Source: Geosiphon pyriformis (taxonomy: Eukaryota; Glomeromycota; Glomeromycetes; Archaeosporales; Geosiphonaceae). From it: DNA of 64,000 bases. Location: contig JAAOMT010000109.1 in the NCBI GenBank assembly GCA_016748015.1, positions 308,119 through 372,118 on the forward strand. The letters run 5' to 3'. Positions 13,724-25,900 of this stretch are shown here, in pieces. Every line of letters begins with the position of its first letter. Position 1 is the stretch's first letter. The notes beneath the pieces are model-generated. The model worked only from the letters and a program-made list of their open reading frames with translations. It ran no database searches and had not been told where the DNA came from. The position numbers and the translations under genes were made by a program.

Positions 13724-14104
13724 TTGATTCAAGTTGATCAAGTTCGAGTTATCCATCATTACCGTCTCTGCTGCATTGCCCCAATACACTTTCTCCCTCC
13801 ATTCTGCAGTTATCTAGGGCAACAAAAGTTTTGTAGAAGTGTCGTGTCTCGTCATGTTCTTACGAGGTTGCTTAAGTTACAGCACAAAACAAAATTATCA
13901 AATGTAATACACAGCAACGACAACAAGCTTCGGGAAATATGCTTCTGTGACATTGAACAAATTGTTTCTCTGTGCAAGCATATCGATAACCTAATTGCGA
14001 AAAAAATGAAACTGGGTCTCCCTGCTTCAAAGAGTAAGAAACGCAGGGCTCAGCAACGCAACGAAGCAGTCTCGCACATAGGACGAAGGATTATGTGCCT
14101 GTAG
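13724..14104 (+). other. Unrecognised ORF, possible gene remnant
   Basis: An open frame of about 126 codons lies in a stretch clearly richer in G+C than its flanks. It has several Cys residues, a segment DIEQIVSLCKHIDNLIAKK and a basic SKKRRAQQR motif that could be a nuclear signal. The annotated frame begins at a non-ATG codon. After the TAG stop, the +1 frame stays open for about 20 codons (VESNPQEGDRISDSNRHTPV), which suggests a frameshift or an unrecognised intron. I do not recognise the family. It could be a decayed gene, one exon of a larger gene or chance. Confidence 0.25.
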
Positions 14105-15315
14105 AGTCAAATCCACAGGAAGGCGATCGTATTAGTGACTCCAATCGTCATACCCCCGTTTGAGGTGTCGGATATGAAAAATCGTAAAGCAAAGAAAAAT
14201 CATGACCGGAAAATGCTCTCCTGGACTCTGTTAAAATCTTATTGCCAAAATTAAGCTTGTAGATGTGTGTTAAGATAAAAAGATCGTAAGGTTCAACGTG
14301 TACAATAATAAAAAGATGGTCATCCGAAATATAGTAGCCTTACTTAGCCTAGTACTTACTATTGATGTGTTACAATCTATCTTATCTTCAAATTTAAAAA
14401 TATCTATGACAAAACAAATTTGTAATGCGTTGTTTTGAAATCCCGTAATCAACTAGTCACTTGACAGTAATTCCTTGCCATATAGAATGTGAAAAGCCTC
14501 AACCTACATTAACGATCTCACAAAATATTCATATGTGTATGGTCTTTGATAAAACATTTAAAAATATTTAATGCCAATTTTGTGTTCAAAATAAAGATTC
14601 ACGTCAGGAATTATTTTAACGCAAAACTGGGCCCAAACCAATTGCCTAATTAAGCTTCCCTATTTCATCTTAAAAGTTGGATTCCAATATATTAATTAGT
14701 TTAACATGAAAAAAATTTCTGTTTTGGAATAAAATAAAATTAATTGGATGTTCTTTGTAAATATAATGGCACATTTAGAAAGCTAAAAGATCTTCAATCA
14801 ATACAAGATTGTGATATATTATTGCCTTTTAAATCCTTCAATAACTATTTTTAGTTCCATTTTCTTTAAAAAAGCCCAGACTAAATTTGAATAAGCATTA
14901 CAGTTTTTTAATTATTTGAATTTTGGCGATGACATGTAAATGACAAACTCTATTCACTTCCTGACCTTTATTTTTGAAAATTTCAATCATCTTACCTTGC
15001 AAAGATTATCCTTTTTCTTCACTAGTATGTAATTGATAAAACCCTTCTTGAAGACTTACAGCTCAATGATAACTTTGTCATTAATGATATTCATCAAAAC
15101 AGGAAATGAGTGGGCAAACAATAATAAGATCGAGGTTACACAGAGAGAAAAGTTACTTATAGCTGGTCCAATCGCTAATCAATTCTCAGATTTAGATGAT
15201 TTGTTTAACTTTTAAATACAAAGTCTAATTATATTCGATTTGTCTTTTTTTAATCACTTAAAGTTATTTCTTCTGATTGAATACCACGCTTCAAAAATAT
15301 ATTGAGAATATAAGT

Positions 15316-16180
15316 ATGGATAAAGAACCAGAGAGAATCGTACTGAATGTTGGTGGTACTAAGGTGATTCATAGTATATAATTTCTGGCAAAAGACCTTT
15401 AATCTCATTTTTTTTGCTGGTATGAATTATTGTAATAATTTTTAATAGTATGAGACCTATCGCTCAACACTTACCGCCTACCCACATACATTCCTTGGCA
15501 CAATGTTTCAGGATCGAAATAGGGCTTTATGTCATCCAGATGGAAACGAATATTTTATAGACCGAGATGGCCAAGTTTTTCGCTACATTCTTCAATTTTA
15601 TCGTACCGGCAAAATCTTATGGCCAGATGAGAATAAATATAAAGAACAATGTCATAGTTGTACAAACGCAGGTGGGATCAGCCGAAAAGAGCTAGAGCTT
15701 GAACTTGACTATTTTCAAATTCCATTTGATCATGATCAAGTTGGTAGTCTTTCCTATGTGAACCGAGCAGCCATTGCAACTGTTGATTCATTTATCGGTG
15801 CTTTAAAAGAAATCTTCTATAAAGTAGTGGCAAATTTTGGAACAACCGTAACCATCGTTTTTAATTATCGACAAATTCCTGATATATATACTACACAAAA
15901 GTTTGAGGGTGATATCAAAAAAATTTTGGCCCCGTTTGCATTGGTCGATTTAAATATCTTGGAAAAGTATGGTGATGAAATTCAGTCATGTTTGATGGCA
16001 GAAATACCCGAGTTGGTTTGTAAAATGGAGGATGCTAATGATCCGGTGGGACAATATCGCGGTCGTCAATTAAAGATGTCTGTGGCTAAAAGTTATGATG
16101 ATTCTGCTATTCGTGAATATTCTCGTCTCGGTAAATATTCTCGACTTGCTAAAGTTATAAAAGCTGTTAAAAGACCGTAG
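15316..16180 (+). CDS. KCTD-like T1/BTB-domain protein, 2 exons
   Basis: Exon 1 is 15316-15363 (16 codons) and exon 2 is 15449-16180. An 85-bp GT..AG intron in phase 0 joins them into 259 aa. The junction restores the classic potassium-channel tetramerisation (T1) start: RIVLNVGGTK, joined to YETYRSTLTAYPHTFLGTMF. It continues with EYFIDRDGQVFRYILQFYRTG and a YFQIP motif, so T1 occupies about residues 7-110. There are no transmembrane segments, so this is a soluble KCTD-type protein rather than a channel. KCTD proteins commonly form oligomers and adapt substrates to Cullin-3. The C-terminal ~130 residues are unrecognised and end in a Lys/Arg-rich tail. Without the short first exon the domain would look truncated. 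Confidence 0.85.
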
Positions 16181-17364
16181 TTTGATTTAACATGTTTGAT
16201 TGTATATTAAAGGTACTATACACTTTTCCATTTTTTGTTTTGTTTTGCTTAAAAATAATTAAACCTATCGTTCCCTTACAGAATTTATCCCAAAAGTATT
16301 TTACTTGCTTTGGATTTGCAATATTTGAGTTTTAGCTATTTTTGTCAGAAAATCGGTCTTTAGGTGACTAGATATAGGTTAGGCTTTTTAACGAATTTAG
16401 AGCTTTTGCAGAAATTTTGATTTTCTGCTTTAAAGTTAAAAATCTTGAAAAAATTACAAAACCTAAAGCATCTAATTTTTTAGATTACAAACAAAACTTA
16501 TTTAATAAATTTGAGACTTAAATCAAGAAAAAATGGAACATAAGTTTTGAGTAAAATTATCTAATAATGTCTTCTTATATGTGATTACTTGTTGAATAAA
16601 TATACATATTGCGAAATAGTATAAAAATAATATTACATACAAATTTATAAAAATTCTAATTTTTTTTCATGATATTAACATATATGATAACAATAGCTAG
16701 TTAATTAATTGCAACTATGGAATGTTTTATTATTACATATGTGCTAGTTTAAATTATATAAATCATTAATAATAGCTAATTTTCTGATATATTATTAATT
16801 AAGAGCATTTTTTTATTTATTAAGTTTGTATTGTTTTATTTGAATATTAAAATAAAATATACAAAAAATTATTTGTTATTATATATAAAAAGCTATATAA
16901 TTTTGAATATTTTAATATGCTTTATATTAAATATAAGATAAAAACTTTAAATTATGTCTTTATATATGTTTATAATATTGTTAAAAAAGAGTTTATTACC
17001 AATAAATATATTGCTATCTAATTATTTTTAGTTGAAATTTTTATCACTAATTTATATATTTGTAAATACTATATAGTATTTAGTTTAATGTCTTAATATA
17101 TATAACAGTTGTAAAAAGTTTTGTTAAGTTATTAAAATAATATGGTTTTGTTAAGAAATATATTTTATTATTATTAAATTTCTGTATAATTTTGTAGTTT
17201 TTTACAAAAATAAAATTTGGCTGTCCAATTTAATGCTTAAAAGTTTTGTTAAAAGTTTTTTAATTAGTTTTGGTTTCAAAAAAAATATTTGTTTAATTTT
17301 TGGTTTTTTTTGTGACTCTAAATATTAATGTGTTAAATAGTATTAATAACATATAATATAGTTT

Positions 17365-17490
17365 TAATTAACTTGAATAACTTGTTATATGTAGAAAGAG
17401 CATAATTTAAATTATTTTAAAATAATTATTATAATATTATAATAGATAATTATAGGATTATATTTGTAAAATAAATAAATAAAATATTAA
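17365..17490 (+). repeat. LINE 3' tail, decayed copy
   Basis: It matches the LINE 3' untranslated end seen at 18831-18960: a stem-loop-like start (17365-17387, 7+9+7 bases), a TATGTAGAAAGAGCATAA-like stretch, and an (AATA)n tail. Two of the seven stem pairs are broken here. Confidence 0.6.
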
Positions 17491-17819
17491 AAATAATTTA
17501 AAAAAGCAAAAAACAATTTTTATAATGTTTATTCAAGATATTTTAGAAAAAACAATATTATTTAACAATATTTATATATTATTTTTGGTTTTATATACAA
17601 AATAACATTAAATAATATATTAAAATATTAAAAATAAAATTAAAATTAACAAAACTTCTTAATTTAATTAAAGTTACCAATTATTTAATAGAATTAATAT
17701 TAATTTAATCAACTTTTATTTATTATAATTTATTTTACAAAATAATTCAAAGTAAAAAACATTTTAAAAATTAATACAAATTTATTAATAAATTAATGTA
17801 ATGTATCTAATCTTAATTT

Positions 17820-18960
17820 TCGCAATAAATACTGAATCAAAAAGAAGCATATTCATCAGGTTATTTTAAGAAAAAGTTTATCAGTTATGTAGAAGAAGAT
17901 TAAAGATTATTCTGGCAATATTAGAAATAAATGTGCTAATTTCTATGCCAATACTATGGTTACCTTTAGGTCTGTTTTGCCTTTTGTGATATCTTCAGTG
18001 TTGAAGGCAGGTCTGTTTTTGGCAATGCTTATTATTTTATTAAAAAATTGTTTAATATGATTAATTTTGTTGGATGGGAAGCCAAGTGTATTGACAACAT
18101 TATAGATATAAATTTCTGTAATGGTTTTAATATGGTTAGGACTTTTAATGTTTGGCATCCTAATAATAAGATTTATTTTGACTGTACCAGCTTAGTATTA
18201 GCAATGCTTTGATTATATTTCATAAAGATGCTATAGTATTATTTGCCAATGGCTAAGAAAAAAAAAATGTATAATTCGAAATATCTAAGCACTATTTGTA
18301 TTTGATGTGAAATGGTAAAAGATTCTAATCATATGTTCTTTTGTACATATAACTGTGGTATTAGGAAAAAAATATTGTTAAATGCTGCTTTGGAGTGAGT
18401 TGAGTTGTTAGGAGCTTTTGCTAAAGAAAATATGATTGTTTGGTTTTTGTATAAAGCTGTTTTGTTTATTAATTTGTATTAAAGAATTGGATAGCTAATA
18501 TGATCTATTGTTTAGGTGTTAATTCAAAGAGTAATGTGATGGTTGTCAAATTGGTTTGTGGTTTCATTGAAAGTTACAGATCAACTGTTTGATTACTTGT
18601 AGTCAGATTAAAATTCTATTATAAGAAGCATAACTTCTTGTCACATGATAGATCTTCTGTTTTTTTAATATCTAGTTTGTTATCTTTTTGGTTTTCTAAA
18701 ATAGTTTGTAGTTTTGGCATTAGGTTAGATATTTATGTCTGCTTTGAATTGTATTCTGGTCTATCTAAGTTGAATTTTGGTTTTTTGTATAATGTTTCTA
18801 TAGTAAATAGCTTGAGTATATAGTGCTGTCTTGATTGGTTCAAGTGGTTGGTCAAATATAAAAAAAGCATGAATCTTACCTAATTTAAAATCTGATCTGA
18901 TTTTATGTACTTAGGTAGTAGTTGGACTCTACTTGTTAATTAAATAAAAAAAAGAAAAAA
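17820..18960 (+). pseudogene. LINE ORF2 C-terminus and 3' UTR (second subfamily)
   Basis: A plus-strand frame with several stops reads as the end of a LINE ORF2 protein. It shows GNAYYFIKKLF, VGWEAKC, NVWHPNNKIYF, and a zinc-ribbon-like C-x2-C (second residue a stop) followed by DSNHMFFC, the pattern of the zf-RVT module after RT and RNase H. The last segment ends at a stop at 18821-18823, followed by a 3' UTR with stem-loop and A-rich tail. The C-terminal protein differs clearly from that of the L1/L2 copies in this window, yet the 3' UTR is shared. No AP-endonuclease or RT domain is visible upstream, so the copy is 5'-truncated or unreadably decayed. Confidence 0.7.
18831..18855 (+). promoter_or_regulatory. 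LINE 3' UTR stem-loop
   Basis: Arms TTGATTGG and TTGGTCAA pair as RNA, with G-U pairs, around the 9-base loop TTCAAGTGG. The same geometry recurs at the other LINE 3' ends of this window. It is a likely recognition element for the LINE reverse transcriptase. Confidence 0.5.
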
Positions 18961-19317
18961 TTAATATTAAAAAATATTTTGTAAATTATAAAGTTTTTAT
19001 ATAATACTAAAATTAAATAGCAATTAAATAAAAATTTTAAACTAAAATAAAATAAATTATTTGATATATAAAGTTTTAAACAATAATTTATAACTATAAT
19101 CAAAGCAAAATCTTTTAACAATATTTTTTTTTAAATATTAATAGTAAAAAACTGTCTTTAATAATTTTTAAAACACTTTTTTTTATCTTTAATTAATGGT
19201 TTTTTTTTAATCAAAGTTTTTTCTAAGAGATACATTAAAATTAATTTTAATATTATTTCTATATTTATAAAAGTCTTAATAAAAAGCTGATTAACAAGCT
19301 GGTTATTTTGTTTTGTT

Positions 19318-19350
19318 TATTATTATTATTATTATTATTATTACTACTAC
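19318..19350. repeat. (TTA)n microsatellite
   Basis: About nine TTA units followed by TTACTACTAC. Confidence 0.85.
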
Positions 19351-21806
19351 TTTATAAATAGCCAAAAAGACTAAAAACTTTAAAAAACAATAGTAATTAC
19401 AGGTATTTACTATTGTTTTATTAAACACATTTATAATTTTAAATAAGATTTTAGATAAAATCTCTTTTATAATATTTTGTTTTTTTTTTAATTTAAGTAA
19501 TAATAACAATAATACATGTTTTAAGATAAACCAAGATTAATTATTAATTGTATTGCTAAATATAGTTTTTTTTAATAAATTATTGCTAATTTTAAAAACA
19601 AAACAAAACAAAACATATTTTTGGATGTGTTTTTAACTAATTAGTTTATTAAATTATTTGATTTTAAAGATTAGACTAGTCAAATGAAAATTAAGTTAAC
19701 TGTTTTTTTTTTGTTTTTTGGTACTGTTTTTAATAATACTTAAAAAACAATTTCAGTTATTAAAAATTTTTTGAATAAGTAATTTTTGCTTTAATACTTA
19801 ATATTTTAAAATTAAATTGGTTTTGGTTAAATTTTTGTTTTATTTACTATCTGACTTTATTAGATTTAAATTAATTTCAAAAAACAATATCAAATTGTTT
19901 TGTGTAAATTTTGTTTCTAAATTTTTTTGTTAAAATTTCTATTAGTGATTTTTTTTTGATTATATTTAAGATTGCAAAGTCTTTTATAGTGGTTTTTGTT
20001 TCTTTTTTTTAGTTTATTATTGTACTTTATTATGTTTTTTGAGTATATTTTCTAATAATATTAAAAATATTTTTGATGTTTTTGATATTATTATTTTAAT
20101 TAAGTTAAAGTTTGTTGGTTTATAGCAATATGCTATTGTTTATTTTAAGAACTTTTTTTTGTTGTTAGAATTCTTGCTTGCTAGTAAAAAAACAGTATCA
20201 AAATTATTTTTTGCTTAATTAAAAAGAAATTATTATTTTAAAAGACATTTTTAAAATTTTTTAGTTGTATTATTTTTAAAATTAGTGATTTAATTTTTCA
20301 AGTTGATGGTTATATACGTTTTATTTTTTATTAATATTTTGTTGTTATATTTTTTAAATTTATAAAAACTAATACTTTGTACAAGTATTATATTTAATAA
20401 AAACTTTTAAAGACTATTATTATTACTAATATTAATATAGAATTCTAAATTAAAGTTTTTGCTCTTTTAGCTTTCTTTAATATAATATCTTTAACTAAAT
20501 TTATTGTTATTGCTAATAATTTATTAATTTTTTGAAGTTTAATTTAAAAAAATTGGCTAATCTAATTAAATTTATTCTTGTTTTTATTAGTTTTTTAGTG
20601 GTTGTATTCGAACAATTTTTTTAGAATAATTATAATACTTACTTATTATATAAACATAAGATTAATAAGTTTTTAAAACATATAATATTTTTAACAAAAT
20701 TAGTAATAAAATAAACAAAAATATAATAGTAATTAAAAATAGAATATAATATAAAAAATAAACTTAATATGTTTAATTTTACTATTAATATTAATATAAA
20801 TAAGAATTTAGATTGTTTTAAACATAAAAAAATGGTTAATAATTTGATAATACTTTGAAAACATAAAATTTTTAATAAAATTAAATTTAATCTTATAAAA
20901 ACTACTTAGTAATTAGCTGGTTTAATTTTGAATAGTTATATAATAATTAAAATAATTTAAAAAATAACTTTTTTAAGTAAATTTACTTTTTTGGTTTCAA
21001 TATTGTTTCTCATAAAGTAATTCAAAAATTAAATAATAGTTTAATATAATATAAATTAGCCAATAAACAGAATAAAAATTTCAGAAATACTAATAAGAAT
21101 ATCAAAATTTTAGTAATTATTTAAAAAAAATGTAAAAATCACTAGAAATTTCAGAAATCTTGTATTGTAAAAATTTATGTATATAGAACAATAATATTAA
21201 AAACAAAAACAATAAAATTTAGTTTAATTATTACTAAGTAACTTTAAAAATTAAAAATCTAGCATTTAAGATGAACATATTTTAATAAAATTATTATTTA
21301 AATTATCTATTATTCAATTTTTATAAATTAATTTTTATTTATTAAAACTTATTTACTTTGAAATTATTGCCAATAGTATTAATTTAATATTATTAATTAC
21401 ATTAAAACAATAATTTCTGATTATAATTATTGAAAAATACTAATTTTTATTTTTCTATATTTTTTTTTGTGTTTAATTATTATTAATTAATTAAAAAAAA
21501 TATTAAGATTATAATATCATAAATTGCTTACCAAAAGACACAGAAAATAACATATAAAATAGTTAAAAAATTAAGATTGCTTATTAGAAAAATAAAAAAC
21601 ATTAAACTAAATAAGTTTTTATACCAAAAAAATTAAATACTAAGTATTATTAATTATTAATATTAAATCTCTGTTTATTATACAAAATATTCAAACCAAC
21701 TAAAATTTTTAGATAATTAAAATTTTTTAAATTTAACCAATAAATTAAAAATATTAACTTATTGGCTAATATACAACCAATTATCTGTAACAATATAGTT
21801 TAATCT

Positions 21807-21935
21807 TAATTAACTTAAATAACTGGTCACATAAAAAAGCATGAGTTATATTAATTTTAAAATCTTATTTGATTGTATATTAATAGATAATAATTGAACT
21901 GTATTTGTTAAATAAATAAATAAAAAACTAAAAAT
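21807..21935 (+). repeat. LINE 3' tail, decayed copy
   Basis: It matches the end of the 18.9-kb LINE: the 7+9+7 stem-loop geometry at 21807-21829 (five of seven pairs left), then ACATAAAAAAGCATGAGT, a divergent segment, and a TAAA-type tail. Confidence 0.6.
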
Positions 21936-22999
21936 TATTATTAAAAAATTCCAAAACTTGGAATTTAATTATTTTTTATTATTTTTTATTGAAATAAATT
22001 AAACTATTTAACAAAATAGTTTAATAACACAAATTTTTTTTTAAAAAAATATACATATTTTATTTATTTATTTTATTTTAGTTTTAATTTTTTGAAAAAT
22101 TTAACATTTACATTACAAATTAATAGTAGTATTAAAAACAATTTAATCTTTTTATTACAAATAATTGATATATTAAATATGATTAAAAAAATTACTTATA
22201 TAAAAAATATACAAAATTTTTTGGTAAAATACATATGTTACAACTTTTTAAAATATTTTAAAAAAGTTTATGGCATTTATTTTTATTGATATTTTTATCG
22301 ATACAACTATACAACAAGTACTTCAATAAATAAACAATTATAATTTAGTTTATTTTTATTTTAAAATTAAAAACTTAATAAATTAAAACTGAAACTTAAA
22401 GCAATACATTTACTTTAAATATTATTAGAAAACAAGTTCATAAAAAATTCAACACAATAACTGTTTTAACAAATATTTATTACAAAATTAAAGCTATTTA
22501 ATACTTGCAAAAAATTTTCAGAATGTATTAATAAAATATTAAAATTCAATATATTAAATAGCTTACAAAATTGGAATTCAACAATTTTCCAATAAAATAT
22601 TAACAGCCATAATAGATTATTATGTAAAATTCTTAAAGTTTGATAAAGCTTAATTTTTTTAAAAATAACATTAGTCAAAAATTTAAATCAAAAATTAACA
22701 AAGTAACTTAGCATACATTATTATGTTTTTATTTTTATTTTAGTATTTTTTAATTTGTTAATATTTACAAATGTAATTAAATGTTCTAATTAAATTATAC
22801 ATTATTCTAAATTATATAACAATCAAAAATTTGCCAAAATTTGAATAGTGTAAGTGTAATTTGAAAGAGCTTACCAAAATATTTAAAGTTTACTGAATGC
22901 GCATTTATTTTAAAAAAATTCATTAAAATTCTTGTAAATAAATAGTGTTACAACTTAAAATAGTAGTATAAAAAATGTATTTTACAACAGATAAATAGT

Positions 23000-25900
23000 T
23001 TTAACACTTAAAATAAATGCGATTCACTTAACAATTTTTTGCCTAACCATAAGCAATAAAAACATTTTTTTTCTATTTGCTATCAAGTTTTTAGTAATTA
23101 ACTTTAAGAAATTAGTTTAGTTTTATTTTTAAAGCCCAAAAAACATTTTAAAACAGGTTAAAATTGCAATTATTTTATAAAATAACTTTTGAATTCTTAG
23201 ATTTCGAACATAGTGCTATTAAATTTGAACTTAATTTACTGAAAAATAACTTAGTATTTGGGCTTCTCAATAAATTGTAATATTTAAATTGAATTTTGAA
23301 TTCGTTGCAATCTTCCAAAATATGAGTTATTACACCAGAAACCTTTTACAGTTAAAAATGGTTTACAAATACAACAAATTTTGGGTTATCAGAAGCAAAT
23401 CTGCAGCATTTAACATTATTACTATTGGATATTAAATTTTCAGTTATATTGCAATAACAAAAATTGGTTTTTTTATTTTAAAAACATGAAAAAACAAAAA
23501 CACTTCTAATATTATTTGGTACTTTCTTAAAATTAACATATTAATTGAAAGTTGTACAAAGTGACAACCATTAAAACAATAATCTTAAAATATGATTGAC
23601 AGTTTTATATTTATTTTAAATAAAAATTTGGGATTTCAAAAGATTAAAAATTGCACTTTCCGAGTACATTAAAAACTAAATCAATAGCATTACAACAGTA
23701 AAACAAAATTCACTTGAAAAAATTTTACACTATTGAATATAATAATGGTCTATATATTTTATAACTTAATATAAAATAGGTTCAATAATGATTTGTTTAT
23801 AAAACTCAATTCAAATATATCTGAATAATTTGAATATCAGTTATTATAAAATTAATAATATTGATTAAAGATTAAAAAAATAAAATATATAACAAAATTT
23901 CAAAATAAATTTAATTTAATATATAAGAACAACCAAAAATTTAGCTTATACATATTAATTTTATTTTTTTAATCATTTTATTGTTTTCAAAATATCGTAA
24001 CAATTTTTTTTAAAGTTAAATTATTTTCAAATAAAATTGGCTAAAGTGATGTCAATGTTTTTTAAATTTTTCGATAAGTTATTTTAAGTGTAATTTTTTA
24101 AATTTCATTCAGAATAATCAAATTGTGGTATTAAGATAATTTAAATATGTTTTTGATTTCAAATTCGATTTTTGATAATAATTACCATAATACTATTAAA
24201 ATTGTCAAATCAATTGACATTTTTGTTTATTTTTTTGAAAAATATATTCGAATTTTGAATATTCATTATTTTGGTCATTAATACAAGCTTGCTGGTTTAT
24301 GAATACTAGCGAAATTAGTAACATATGTATATTTGACAAGGTCTCTTTCCTAGAAGCTCTTTGCAAACAGAGGCACTTGTTAGATAAAATTCAATTTTCT
24401 TTTTTGTGAAACATCAAAGTTCTTTCTTACTAAGTCAAAAAATTATATATATTTGAAATAATTCAAAGTTTCATTTATTTGTTTGTTTGTTCATTAGCAT
24501 TTCTCTTAAATGTTTAATTACCAAATAATTAAAATGGTACAAAAATATAAGTATAATACTTCAAATGAATAAATTAGATGAGGACAATTCTAGTTTAATT
24601 ATAAGATATCTAACATTAGGAGTTTCTCATCTGCAAGATAAATACAATGGTATTATCTGTTAATTTGTCAATTTACTTACATTAAACTCAAGTAAATCAA
24701 AAAAGGTTTGAATTGAAATCCTTTTTTTAGTATCTGTTTTCTATCATTTGGCGAAAGATCAAAATTGACCTGTTCCAAAGAAAAAATGAAAACTTCTTTT
24801 TTATTCATTTGATCTACATTTATATTCATATAAAAGAAAAATTTAATTCTAGTAAAAAGTTAATATCCCAGTGAAAAAAGTGGGATCTGAAAGAATTTTT
24901 AAGCAATTGGTTAATTCACAAATTTTTTGAAAAAAGTAGACAGACACATCAAAAATGTTCTAGTGGTTCATTTCATTTTATCCACCCTTAATATGTTAAA
25001 GGTACAACATAAGATGATAATAATGTTACAATTTATGATCTTCTGTAAAAAAAGGCTAAAGATAGTTGAGTAATCTTGAAAAGGAGATAAGTGTAAGAGC
25101 TTTCTAATTCTATTCCTAATTTTTAAATTAAGATTTACAAATTCTCTTAATATTTAGAAATTGGTATTCTTTTTGTACAATAAAAATAGGTTTTATAGTC
25201 ACAAGCCAAATTAGGGTCGCACCATTCGAAAAGATCAAAAAAAATTATTTTAAATTAAATTTCAGTCGGTTTTTTTGGAATGAATATAAAAGAATTCTGT
25301 ACAAATCAAGTTTTCTCAAGTTTTTACTAAGCAATTGCCGTTTTTAAATAGCATAACCTTATATTTATTCTATACAATATATTCACTCATCACGTAAACT
25401 CATTTGAAAAGTTTTCTCTCTTTGAAATCCTTATGCTATGAATAATAATGTTCGAACAATAAACAAAAAGCAATTTTAACCTTGATAAAAATTCAAAACC
25501 TAAATTATTGTTTCTCAAGTACGTTATGGAAAATATTTGATCTATCTGTTTTCAATATTACGATAAAATATTTGTTGTTTCAATCAATTTATCTTGTTTT
25601 CTTTAAAAATGCTTCAAGCTTTATGTTGTATTTGATATTCAATGAAAATCGAACATTTTAAACTTCTACTGGCTAACTTTTTATTCGAATCTGAAAAGTA
25701 ATTTATTTCCTCATGTAAAAGAAAAATTTAAATTTTCAGTGATTCCTTAATATTTTCAAGAAAGTGCCAAGGAATATCTAGATTTATAAAGTAATTTACA
25801 TAATATGACTTTTCTTTCTTAAAAAAGAAAGCTCTTGAATTACAGAATTTGAAAAAAAGAACCTACTAATTTTGAGATAAAAAATAGCTCTTTAGTTCCA

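Larger units (their letters stand above)
16181..23000. other. Extremely AT-rich block with LINE relics
   Basis: Base composition shifts abruptly to long A/T-only words just after the KCTD-like gene and eases again near 23 kb. At least three LINE 3' ends in plus orientation lie inside. The rest (about 18.96-21.8 and 21.94-23 kb) has only short AT-driven ORFs and is probably older, unreadable transposon sequence. No host gene is seen. Confidence 0.6.
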
